From RGIG3009 sp045630765 (lineage in GTDB: Bacteria > Bacillota > Clostridia > Oscillospirales > Acutalibacteraceae), in the NCBI GenBank assembly GCA_045630765.1, contig JAZQTM010000082.1, positions 1 through 19,758 on the forward strand: a stretch of DNA of 19,758 nt, given 5' to 3'. Below, piece by piece: positions 7,436 to 14,407 of the stretch. The notes below the pieces were generated by a model. The model saw only the letters and a program-made list of their open reading frames with translations, was not told the DNA's origin and made no database searches. Position 1 is the stretch's first letter, and each line of letters starts with the position of its first letter. Both the position numbers and the translations under genes were made by a program.

Positions 7436-8260
7436 ATGGCAAGCAGAGTGCTAAAAACCGGTGAAAACCAAATCACAACGAAATACAGCACGGGGCATAA
7501 GGCGGTTGACTTGGTAAAATACAAATCACAACTTGACACGATTGTTGCACACAGTGACGGCAAGGTCGTTTTTTGCCAAACAGGGCAGAAAAACAACAAA
7601 CTGGCGGTCGGCAACGCAAGCTACGGCAACTGTGTCAAGATCGACCACGGCAACGGATACGCGACCTTGTACGCGCATCTCGCTTTGGTATATGTGAAGA
7701 ACGGACAAACTGTTAAACAGGGTCAAGAGATCGGCACGATGGGCAACACGGGGCGAAGTTTCGGCGCGCATTTGCACTTTGAGGTGCGAAAAAACAACGA
7801 GCGCATCGATCCCACACCGTATCTCACGGCGGATCTGCCGTCTGTGCCGACGGTGACCTACCGTGCGTACACGACAAAATGGTTGCCCGCCATCACCGAT
7901 TATAACGAGCAAAACACGAGCGGGTATGCGGGCGTTCGCTTAGAAACGATGACCGCCTTGCAAGCGGTACCGAGTGTCGGTAATTTGCGCTATCGCGTGC
8001 ATTTGCGGGATGACGATCGCTGGCTGCCGTGGGTGGAAAACGATGCCGATTATGCGGGTAATTACGGTGAGTCGATCGATGCGGTGCAGATGCAACTGCT
8101 TGGCGCAGACGGGTATGAGATCCGCTACCGCGTATCCTCCAAAAACGGTTGGCACGGCTGGTGCGAGGGGTTGTTTGACAAGACGGGCGACGGATACGCG
8201 GGCGTGTTCGGCAAGGCAATTGATCGCATCCAAATGGCGATCGTGCGAAAGGAGAGTTGA
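7436..8260 (+). CDS. phage endolysin: M23 metallopeptidase with ChW-like repeats
   Basis: This 274-residue protein would cut peptidoglycan cross-bridges to lyse the host. The catalytic part (about 15-130) is of the M23/LytM type: H21 and D25 in GHKAVD, H81 in LYAHLAL, and H112/H114 in GAHLHFEV give the expected zinc and catalytic residues. After a linker near 131-165, two repeats follow at about 178-225 and 226-272, each with a YRV strand, a W-rich turn (RWLPWV, GWHGWCEG) and YAG-YGESID/FGKAID, fitting clostridial hydrophobic W (ChW) repeats for cell-wall binding. There is no signal peptide, so release depends on the holin. AT-rich at its 5' end, GC-rich later, perhaps a fused domain junction. 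Start at ATG 7436 with GGAGG at 7423-7427. Confidence 0.85.
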   Translation: MASRVLKTGENQITTKYSTGHKAVDLVKYKSQLDTIVAHSDGKVVFCQTGQKNNKLAVGNASYGNCVKIDHGNGYATLYAHLALVYVKNGQTVKQGQEIGTMGNTGRSFGAHLHFEVRKNNERIDPTPYLTADLPSVPTVTYRAYTTKWLPAITDYNEQNTSGYAGVRLETMTALQAVPSVGNLRYRVHLRDDDRWLPWVENDADYAGNYGESIDAVQMQLLGADGYEIRYRVSSKNGWHGWCEGLFDKTGDGYAGVFGKAIDRIQMAIVRKES

Positions 8261-8262
8261 CC

Positions 8263-8529
8263 GTGGATGAACTGACAAAAGTCGGGGAAAGCGTGAAATC
8301 CGCGCACCACCGCATTGATGCGCTCGAGCAGGAAGTGCGGGACATCCACGCGTTGGCGGCGGAACTGCGCGAAACCAACAGCGACTTGCGGCATCTGCGC
8401 GAGGACGTGAAAGAGATCAAAACAGACGTCAAGGCGGCGGCAGGACGTCCCGCCAAGCAATGGGACAAACTGATCGCGGCGCTCATCGCGGCAGCGGTCA
8501 GCGCGCTTGCCGCTATTTTGGTGAAATGA
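8263..8529 (+). CDS. XhlA-like small membrane protein of the lysis cassette
   Basis: This 88-residue protein has a coiled coil (about 1-60, with repeated heptads in ALEQEVRDIHALAAELRE and LREDVKEIKTDV), then a membrane segment at about 68-87 (LIAALIAAAVSALAAILV) and a short Lys end. This is the layout of XhlA-type holin helpers, which pair with a small holin in Bacillus phages. GTG at 8263 is chosen: the GGAGAG at 8251-8256 is about 6 bases before it, while the TTG at 8257 directly touches it. It sits 2 bases after the endolysin stop. Confidence 0.75.
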   Translation: MDELTKVGESVKSAHHRIDALEQEVRDIHALAAELRETNSDLRHLREDVKEIKTDVKAAAGRPAKQWDKLIAALIAAAVSALAAILVK

Positions 8530-8539
8530 GGGGTAACGA

Positions 8540-8719
8540 ATGAATCGATTGAAATCGTGGGCACTGTGGGTATCTGTTGCAGCGCTCATTACGTTCTGCG
8601 TTAAGGAGTTTGGCGGCTTCGATATCAGCAACTTCGTGGACGGGTTGTTAAACGTGTTGTTGCCGGTGCTGGTGGGCTTCGGCATTGTGAATAATCCGAC
8701 AAATCCGACGAGTATATAG
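8540..8719 (+). CDS. small phage holin, phi-LC3 type (Phage_holin_1-like)
   Basis: This 59-residue gene begins with ATG at 8540 after GAGGGGT, 10 bases past the XhlA-like stop. It has two hydrophobic segments (WALWVSVAALITFCV near 7-21 and VDGLLNVLLPVLVGFGIV near 33-50) split by a polar turn, then an end NNPTNPTSI. GIVNNPT matches the GIVNDPT that ends the second membrane segment of phi-LC3-type holins, although the longer C-terminal tail of that family is absent. It would form the membrane pore that releases the endolysin. Confidence 0.8.
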   Translation: MNRLKSWALWVSVAALITFCVKEFGGFDISNFVDGLLNVLLPVLVGFGIVNNPTNPTSI

Positions 8720-8723
8720 GGAA

Positions 8724-8765
8724 CAACGGGCGACGGTTATAACACTGTCGCCCGTTGCTCTTTTT
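8724..8765 (+). terminator. Rho-independent terminator at the end of the phage lysis cassette
   Basis: CAACGGGCGAC at 8724-8734 pairs perfectly (11 bp) with GTCGCCCGTTG at 8747-8757 around a 12-base loop, followed by CTC and five T residues from 8761. It ends transcription of the phage late genes 5 bases past the holin stop and isolates the capsule operon. Confidence 0.9.
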
Positions 8766-8789
8766 ATATATATATATTATATTATATTC

Positions 8790-8818
8790 TTGACACTTGT
8801 CTGCTTGAATGGTATACT
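8790..8818 (+). promoter_or_regulatory. strong SigA-type promoter of the polysaccharide operon
   Basis: A perfect -35 TTGACA at 8790-8795 is followed after exactly 17 bases by TATACT at 8813-8818, with an extended -10 TGG before it. The tract at 8763-8789 is nearly all A/T and could act as an UP element. The start of transcription would be near 8825, giving a 5' leader of about 45 bases before the first gene, too short for a riboswitch. A second TATACT at 8828-8833 repeats the GTATACT, possibly part of an operator. Confidence 0.85.
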
Positions 8819-8869
8819 GATGTAGTGTATACTTATGCGCATTGCGCCTTGAGGAAAGGACTGGACGAT

Positions 8870-10096
8870 ATGGTTCCTTTTGAAAAGAAAATCTATTTGG
8901 CTTCGCCCACTATGCACGGCGAAGAGCTGACCTTTATGCAGGAAGCGTACGCCACCAACTGGATGTCCACCGTCGGTGCAAACATCAACGAGGTGGAACG
9001 CTGCATCTGCGAGAAAATCGGTTGTCAGCACGCGGTTGCGCTTGCCAGCGGCACGTCGGCACTTCATTTGGCTGTGAAGCTTGCCGGTGTCAAGGATGGG
9101 GATCGTGTGTTTTGCACGGATATGACCTTCGATGCGACGGTTAACCCCGTGATGTACGAACGGGCAACGCCGATCTTTTTGGATACGGAATACGATACAT
9201 GGAACACCGATCCTGAGGCACTGCGCAAGGCATTTGAATTGTATCCCGACGTTAAGGTGGTCGTGGTGGCAAATCTCTACGGCACGCCTGCCAAAATGGA
9301 TGAGATCTGCGCCATCTGCGAAGAGCACGGCGCGATACTGATCGAGGATGCGGCGGAATCTCTCGGCGCTACGTACAAAGGGCGTCAGACCGGTACGTTC
9401 GGCACGTACAACGCGATCTCGTTCAACGGCAACAAGATCATCACCGGCTCGTCCGGCGGTATGCTCCTCACCAACGATAAAGCCGCTGCCGACAAGGCGC
9501 GCAAATGGTCCACGCAAAGCCGTGAAGCGGCGCCGTGGTACCAGCACGAGGAGATCGGCTATAACTATCGTATGAGCAACGTCATCGCGGGTGTGGTGCG
9601 CGGGCAGTTGCCGCATTTGGATGAACATATCGCACTGAAAAAAGCGATCTACGAGCGGTACAAAGAAGGTTTCCGTGATCTGCCTGTCAGCATGAATCCG
9701 TACGACGAGGCAACGATGGTCCCGAACTACTGGTTGTCCTGCCTGCTCATTGATGAGGATGCTATGTGCAAACAGGTGCGTTCGGATAACGACGTGTGCT
9801 ACCAAAGCGAGCCGGGTAAGACCTGCCCGAGCGAGATTTTGGATAAGCTCGGCGCGTATAACGCGGAAGGTCGCCGGATCTGGAAGCCGATGCATATGCA
9901 ACCGCTGTATCGGATGAATCCGTTTGTGACCAAGGATGGCGACGGCAGAGGCACCACCAATGCGTATATCGCGGGTGGCGGCGTGGACGTCGGCGCGGAT
10001 ATTTTCCATCGCGGCTTGTGCTTGCCGAGTGATATTAAAATGACGGCAGATGAACAGGATCGCGTGATCGAACTGGTGAAAAGCTGCTTTCAGTAA
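8870..10096 (+). CDS. DegT/DnrJ/EryC1/StrS family sugar aminotransferase (PglE/PseC-like)
   Basis: This PLP-dependent enzyme (408 residues) would transfer an amino group to a 4-keto (or 3-keto) nucleotide sugar, as in bacillosamine or related amino sugar pathways. SGTSALHLA at 60-68 binds the cofactor phosphate; D160 in EDAAESLGA pairs with the pyridine nitrogen; K189 in SFNGNKIITGSSGG is the Schiff-base lysine. The ATG at 8870 is chosen because GAGGAAAGGA at 8851-8860 lies before it; the earlier GTG at 8825 falls at the expected transcription start. It is the first gene of the operon and lies upstream of a small PglC-like transferase, suggesting it supplies the first sugar. Exact sugar unknown; a partner dehydratase is not in the window. 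Confidence 0.88.
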   Translation: MVPFEKKIYLASPTMHGEELTFMQEAYATNWMSTVGANINEVERCICEKIGCQHAVALASGTSALHLAVKLAGVKDGDRVFCTDMTFDATVNPVMYERATPIFLDTEYDTWNTDPEALRKAFELYPDVKVVVVANLYGTPAKMDEICAICEEHGAILIEDAAESLGATYKGRQTGTFGTYNAISFNGNKIITGSSGGMLLTNDKAAADKARKWSTQSREAAPWYQHEEIGYNYRMSNVIAGVVRGQLPHLDEHIALKKAIYERYKEGFRDLPVSMNPYDEATMVPNYWLSCLLIDEDAMCKQVRSDNDVCYQSEPGKTCPSEILDKLGAYNAEGRRIWKPMHMQPLYRMNPFVTKDGDGRGTTNAYIAGGGVDVGADIFHRGLCLPSDIKMTADEQDRVIELVKSCFQ

Positions 10097-10108
10097 GAAG
10101 GGGTACAT

Positions 10109-10744
10109 ATGAGAAACGTACAACTGGCGTTGAAACGCACAGGGGATATTCTGGTATCCGCGGTGCTGATTTTGATCTTGATCGCGATTCCGGTACTGAT
10201 CGTGGTGCCGATCCTTATTAAACTCACGTCCAAAGGTCCCGCCGTGTTCAAACAAGAACGCGCGGGCAAGGACGGTAAAACGTTCACCATTTACAAGTTC
10301 CGCACGATGCGTGTTCCGGAGGACAGTTTGGATGAAAACGGCAATCCGTTAGAGCCGAAAGACAGAATTACCGCAGTCGGTAAATTTTTGCGCAAAACCA
10401 GTTTGGACGAACTGATGCAGTTGTTTAACATCCTGAACGGAACGATGAGTTTGGTTGGTCCTCGTCCGACGCTGCCGTATCAGATCGAACGGTACGACGA
10501 CGTGCAACGCCGTCGTTTGGAGATGCGTCCCGGTGTTACCGGTTGGGCGCAGGTCAACGGCCGTAACGATTTAACCTGGACAGAAAAGATCGTATACGAC
10601 GTGGAATACGTGGATAATTACAGCATTTGGTTTGATATCAAGGTGCTGTTCAAAACGGTTGGCGTGGTGCTTAAAAGCGAGGGGATTGCGTTTAATAAAA
10701 ACGATACCATCACAGCTAAAGAACCCGAAACCATCAACCAATGA
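10109..10744 (+). CDS. small phosphoglycosyl transferase, PglC/WcaJ-type initiating enzyme
   Basis: This 211-residue membrane enzyme would transfer a sugar-1-phosphate to undecaprenyl phosphate, starting the repeat unit. It is of the small monotopic type: one hydrophobic stretch at about 13-38, then the catalytic fold with KFRTM at 63-67, SLDEL with the D100-E101 dyad, MSLVGPRP at 113-120 and PGVTGWAQVNGRN at 141-153. There is no long N-terminal domain, so it is unlike WbaP. AAGGGG at 10098-10103 precedes the ATG. Being right behind the aminotransferase, it probably uses the UDP-amino sugar made by it (inference). The C-terminal 25 residues are unusual, polar and likely disordered. Confidence 0.9.
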   Translation: MRNVQLALKRTGDILVSAVLILILIAIPVLIVVPILIKLTSKGPAVFKQERAGKDGKTFTIYKFRTMRVPEDSLDENGNPLEPKDRITAVGKFLRKTSLDELMQLFNILNGTMSLVGPRPTLPYQIERYDDVQRRRLEMRPGVTGWAQVNGRNDLTWTEKIVYDVEYVDNYSIWFDIKVLFKTVGVVLKSEGIAFNKNDTITAKEPETINQ

Positions 10745-10756
10745 TAGGGTGATACG

Positions 10757-11995
10757 ATGAAGAAGGCGCTCGTGTTATGCGGCGGTTTGCCGCAGATCGC
10801 GCTTATCAAAGAACTTAAAAGCCGCGGCATTACCACTATTCTTGCCGATATGAACGAGAAGGTGGCGGCGCGGGAATATGCCGATAAGTTTTATCCTATC
10901 TCGGCACTGGATGTGCAAGCGGTCAAGGAACTGGCAATCAAGGAACAGGTTGGTTGCGTGTTTTCCGTTTGTGCCGATCAGGTGTTGCAGGTGGCGGCAC
11001 AGGTTAACGAGGAACTGGGGCTTCCGTGGTATATCGATTATGCCACCGCCGAAAACGTTTCCAAAAAATCGTATATGAAACGCATCTTCAAAGAACACGG
11101 TGTCCCCACCACCGATTTTGAGGTGATGGCAACACTGGACGAAGCGAAGATTGCACACTTGCGTTATCCGCTTATTGTCAAACCCGTGGATGCGTACAGT
11201 TCGCGCGGCGTGTGCAAGGTGCATAACGTTGGGGAACTGCGTGCGGCATTTGATAATGCCGCGACCATCAGCCGTACCAAAACCGCTATCGTAGAAGAAT
11301 TCGCCGAGGGTGACGAGGTCACGGTGGACGTGTACGTTGAAGGCGGCAAGGCACACGTGCTGTGCCTTACGACGCTGTACAAGATCGGCGAGGACGGCAA
11401 GTTCATCATTAACCGCAGCCGTATTCCGGCGGACATCCCGCCCGAAACGGTGGGCGTGATCGGTGACGCGGTACAAAAGATCGCAACCGCGTTCGGGTTG
11501 GTCGATACCCCGATGCTCGTCCAGCTTATCACCGACGGCAAGCGTGTTTCGGTGGTGGAATTCTGTGCCAGAACGGGTGGCGCTATCAAGTTTATTATGA
11601 TTCAAAAATATTCCGGCTTTGACGTTGTCAAAGCGGTGGCAGATTTGGCGCTCGGCGAAAAACCGCACGTTGGCGAACTGCCGCCGATCCGCACCGTTAC
11701 GTTCAACGAGTTTGTGTACTGCCGTCCGGGCGTGCTTGATCATACCGAAGGGTTTGCGGAACTGCTGGATGAGGGTATTATTCAGGAATACGCTGTGTTC
11801 AAAGCGCCCGGCACGTCGTTTGGCACCATCAACGGCAGCGGCGACCGTGTAGCGTATTTCAGCATCGAAGCCGAAACCGAAGCGGAAGTGAAACGTCGCC
11901 ACGCGATTGCGAATGCGCGCATTAAGGCGCTCAACCCCGACGGCGAGGACATCATTCGCCACGATTTGCTCGAAAAATTCTCGGGAGACGTATAA
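10757..11995 (+). CDS. ATP-grasp ligase (carbamoyl-phosphate synthase/PurK-like) in polysaccharide operon
   Basis: This 412-residue soluble protein would join a carboxylate to an amine through an acyl-phosphate. The first 100 residues are an alpha/beta pre-ATP-grasp domain (KKALVLCGGLPQIALIKEL). The ATP-grasp core follows, with LIVKPVDAYSSRGV (K141) near 138-151, IVEEFAEGDEVTVDVY at 177-192 (E179), and VVEFCARTGGAIKF with metal-binding E267. About 130 C-terminal residues form a lid or accessory domain (TVTFNEFVYCRPG region). It lies 12 bases past the transferase and 1 base before the next gene. In bacillosamine loci an acetyltransferase follows the aminotransferase; this ligase may instead put an amino acid or other acid on the new amino group. 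That is inference; the family call is firm. Confidence 0.85.
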   Translation: MKKALVLCGGLPQIALIKELKSRGITTILADMNEKVAAREYADKFYPISALDVQAVKELAIKEQVGCVFSVCADQVLQVAAQVNEELGLPWYIDYATAENVSKKSYMKRIFKEHGVPTTDFEVMATLDEAKIAHLRYPLIVKPVDAYSSRGVCKVHNVGELRAAFDNAATISRTKTAIVEEFAEGDEVTVDVYVEGGKAHVLCLTTLYKIGEDGKFIINRSRIPADIPPETVGVIGDAVQKIATAFGLVDTPMLVQLITDGKRVSVVEFCARTGGAIKFIMIQKYSGFDVVKAVADLALGEKPHVGELPPIRTVTFNEFVYCRPGVLDHTEGFAELLDEGIIQEYAVFKAPGTSFGTINGSGDRVAYFSIEAETEAEVKRRHAIANARIKALNPDGEDIIRHDLLEKFSGDV

Positions 11996-11996
11996 G

Positions 11997-13190
11997 ATGA
12001 ACGTGTTGTTTTTAACCATCAGCGCCATGTCACATTTGGAGGGGCATTCCATCTCCGTCGACCTGTTGCATGAGTTTGTTCGTCAGGGTCATGCGGTCAC
12101 GGTGGTCTGCGCGCAGGTCAAAGGCGAAGAAACCGCCCTTACCGACGAAGCCGGTTGTCGGGTGCTGCGCGTAAAGATCGGTAAAAACAAAAAAGCGAAT
12201 CCCATTGTCAAAGGCATCACCACGCTGATGTTGCCGCGGTTGTATATTAACGCTGTCAAACGGTATTTTGGCGATACCAAATTTGATCTGGTGCTGTATC
12301 CCACACCGCCGATCACCCACGCCGACACCGTGCGATTTGTCAAAAAACGTGACGGCGCTAAAAGTTATTTGTTACTCAAGGATATTTTCCCGCAGAATGC
12401 GGTGGATATCGGCATGATGCGCAAGAGCGGTGTTAAGGGTGTTCTCTACCGCCACTTCCGTCGCAAGGAAAAGCAACTGTATGCGTTATCCGATCGCATC
12501 GGCTGTATGTCACAGGCAAACGTCGATTACGTCCTGCGCCACAATCCCGAAGTATCATCTGAAAAAATAGAGGTCTGCCCGAACAGCATTGAACCGCAGG
12601 ATATGCGCATCACAGCTGATGAGAGGGTGGCGATCCGTGAAAAGTACGGCATCCCGAACGATAAGACGGTGTTCGTATACGGCGGCAACCTCGGCAGACC
12701 GCAAGGCATTCCATTTGTGATGGAGTGCTTAAAAGCACAGGCGGACAACCCCGATGCGTTCTTCCTGCTGGTCGGTGACGGCACCGAATACCGCAAGTTA
12801 GAGGCGTTTATGGAGGAAACAAAGCTACAAAACGCCGTGCTGTTACAAAAATTACCCAAAGAAGATTACGACCGTTTGGTCGCTGCGTGTGACGTCGGTT
12901 TAATCTTTTTGGACCACCGCTTCACCATCCCGAATTTCCCCAGCCGCTTGCTCGGCTATATGCAAGCGGGTGTGCCGGTGCTCGCGTGTACCGATCCGAA
13001 TACCGATATCGGTAAGGTCATCGTAGAGGGCGGCTTTGGTTGGTGGTGCGAAAGCAACGATACCACCGCTTTCGGCGAATGCGTACAGGCGGCACTCGCC
13101 GCCGACCGTACCGCGATGGTGCAAAAGGAACTCGATTACTTAAACGAGCATTACACCGTGAGGACGGCATATCAAACGATTATGAAGTGA
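11997..13190 (+). CDS. GT4 glycosyltransferase, WbuB-like
   Basis: This 397-residue protein has two Rossmann-like halves of the GT-B fold. KDIFPQNAVDIG at 128-139 is the hallmark of WbuB-type transferases, which are known to add amino sugars such as FucNAc in O-antigens. The second half contains VYGGNLGRPQGIPF and FPSRLLGYMQAGVPVLA, the typical GT4 donor site. The start ATG at 11997, just after the ATP-grasp stop, is favoured; the frame opens earlier (11907) but that overlaps the ligase and lacks a ribosome binding site. A weak GGGAG at 11983-11987 sits before it. It probably adds the second sugar to the PglC-type product. Confidence 0.85.
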   Translation: MNVLFLTISAMSHLEGHSISVDLLHEFVRQGHAVTVVCAQVKGEETALTDEAGCRVLRVKIGKNKKANPIVKGITTLMLPRLYINAVKRYFGDTKFDLVLYPTPPITHADTVRFVKKRDGAKSYLLLKDIFPQNAVDIGMMRKSGVKGVLYRHFRRKEKQLYALSDRIGCMSQANVDYVLRHNPEVSSEKIEVCPNSIEPQDMRITADERVAIREKYGIPNDKTVFVYGGNLGRPQGIPFVMECLKAQADNPDAFFLLVGDGTEYRKLEAFMEETKLQNAVLLQKLPKEDYDRLVAACDVGLIFLDHRFTIPNFPSRLLGYMQAGVPVLACTDPNTDIGKVIVEGGFGWWCESNDTTAFGECVQAALAADRTAMVQKELDYLNEHYTVRTAYQTIMK

Positions 13191-13232
13191 CAATACCGAA
13201 ACACAGACGATAAGAAAGGGTAGGTTGATCGC

Positions 13233-14378
13233 GTGGAAGAGAGAGCATATCAAGTTTGTTCCCGTTGTGTTATGGACACGACCGATGCCAATATCGTATT
13301 TGATGAAAACGGTGTCTGCCAACGATGCCGAGAGTATGACGAACGCATACTTCCAAGTTGGAATCACGGAAAAGGGCACGAGGCTCAGCTGAAAGCCCTG
13401 ATTGATGATATCAAGCGCAAGGGCGCCGGCAAAGCATACGATTGTATTTTGGGACTTAGCGGCGGCTTGGATAGTTCATATATGTTGCATCTGGCCGTGA
13501 AAGAATGGGGACTTCGTCCGTATGTATTTCACATTGATGCGGGATGGAATTTGCCGATCGCCGAACAAAATCTTCGCAAATTGACTGACAAGTTAAACGT
13601 GGAGTTGCACGTGGAGAAAATGGATTGGGAAGAGATGCGTCAGATGCAACTGGCGTGGTTTCGTACCGGTCTTCATAATCTGGATTCTCCTCAGGATCAC
13701 GCCTTTATTGCGATGATCGATAAACATGCTCTTCGCTTGGGTGTCAAATATATTTTAAACGGCTACAACATTTCGACGGAAGTGGTGTCAAATCCGTCCT
13801 CGTGGGGGAAAGACGGCCGTCCCACCGGTGACGGTACGTTTATCAAGGACGTGATTCGCAAATATTGCGCCATTCCCATTAAAAAATATACGTTCACCAA
13901 CGGGTTTAAGCACAAATTCATTATCCCGTATTTGTTGGGCGTCAAAACGGTGAAACCGCTTAACTTGGTACCGCTCACCAGACAACAAATGGTGGATACG
14001 CTGGTCACCGAGTATGGGTACGAGCCGTATAAGCAGAAACATTTTGAGGATCTGCTCACCAAGTTTTTGGAGGGGTGGTGGATCCCCACTCGTTTTGGTC
14101 ACGATATTCGCCGTGCTCAACTTTCCAGTTTGGTCGTAACCGGGCAATTGTCTCGCGAAGAGGCCCTCAATATATTGGCAAATCCGCCTCTCACCGAAGA
14201 GGAAGGAGCAGAACTGTTCCGAGAGGTTGCCAAGCGCTTGGGAATCAGCGAGGATGAGTTGATGGCATTTCACGAGCTACCGCCGTGTACTGAGAACTTC
14301 AAAAGTCACCGCTCGTTGTACAGGATAGGCATTCGGTTGTACGAAATTCTCGGCATTGAAAAACGCATTCGCAAGTAA
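13233..14378 (+). CDS. N-acetyl sugar amidotransferase (WbpG/PseA family)
   Basis: This 381-residue enzyme of the ATP pyrophosphatase class would turn an acetamido group on a sugar into an acetamidino group. CSRC (9-12) and CQRC (29-32) form a likely zinc knuckle; the PP-loop LSGGLDSSY lies at 75-83. A later block with NGYNISTEVVS, then NPSSWGKDG, is typical of the family. A GTG start at 13233 is used (the next in-frame ATG, codon 14, would break the zinc knuckle), with AAGAAAGGG at 13212-13220. In Pseudomonas O-antigen loci WbpG works with HisH/HisF-like partners; none is seen here. The gene is lower in GC than those before it, and 42 bases separate it from them. Confidence 0.9.
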   Translation: MEERAYQVCSRCVMDTTDANIVFDENGVCQRCREYDERILPSWNHGKGHEAQLKALIDDIKRKGAGKAYDCILGLSGGLDSSYMLHLAVKEWGLRPYVFHIDAGWNLPIAEQNLRKLTDKLNVELHVEKMDWEEMRQMQLAWFRTGLHNLDSPQDHAFIAMIDKHALRLGVKYILNGYNISTEVVSNPSSWGKDGRPTGDGTFIKDVIRKYCAIPIKKYTFTNGFKHKFIIPYLLGVKTVKPLNLVPLTRQQMVDTLVTEYGYEPYKQKHFEDLLTKFLEGWWIPTRFGHDIRRAQLSSLVVTGQLSREEALNILANPPLTEEEGAELFREVAKRLGISEDELMAFHELPPCTENFKSHRSLYRIGIRLYEILGIEKRIRK

Positions 14379-14407
14379 AATGCTAACCATCAGGAGGGTT
14401 AAAGAGC

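Noticed and set aside
8763..8789. TATATA tract as the phage attachment core
   Set aside because: It is low complexity and part of the promoter's likely UP element; with no second copy in the window it cannot be called an attachment site.
8777..10255. 492-codon open frame on the - strand over the aminotransferase
   Set aside because: It lies opposite a clear aminotransferase gene with all catalytic residues, crosses the terminator-promoter region, and its translation is His/Arg-rich with no recognisable domain, as expected for an antisense shadow.
10775..12052. 425-codon open frame on the - strand over the ATP-grasp gene
   Set aside because: Antisense of a well-supported ligase; the composition (many His, Arg, Phe) is that of a reverse-complement shadow and there is no ribosome binding site near its start.
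13187..13215. possible internal promoter before the amidotransferase gene
   Set aside because: GTGACA is followed at 17 bases by only a poor -10 (ATAAGA), so it is not convincing.
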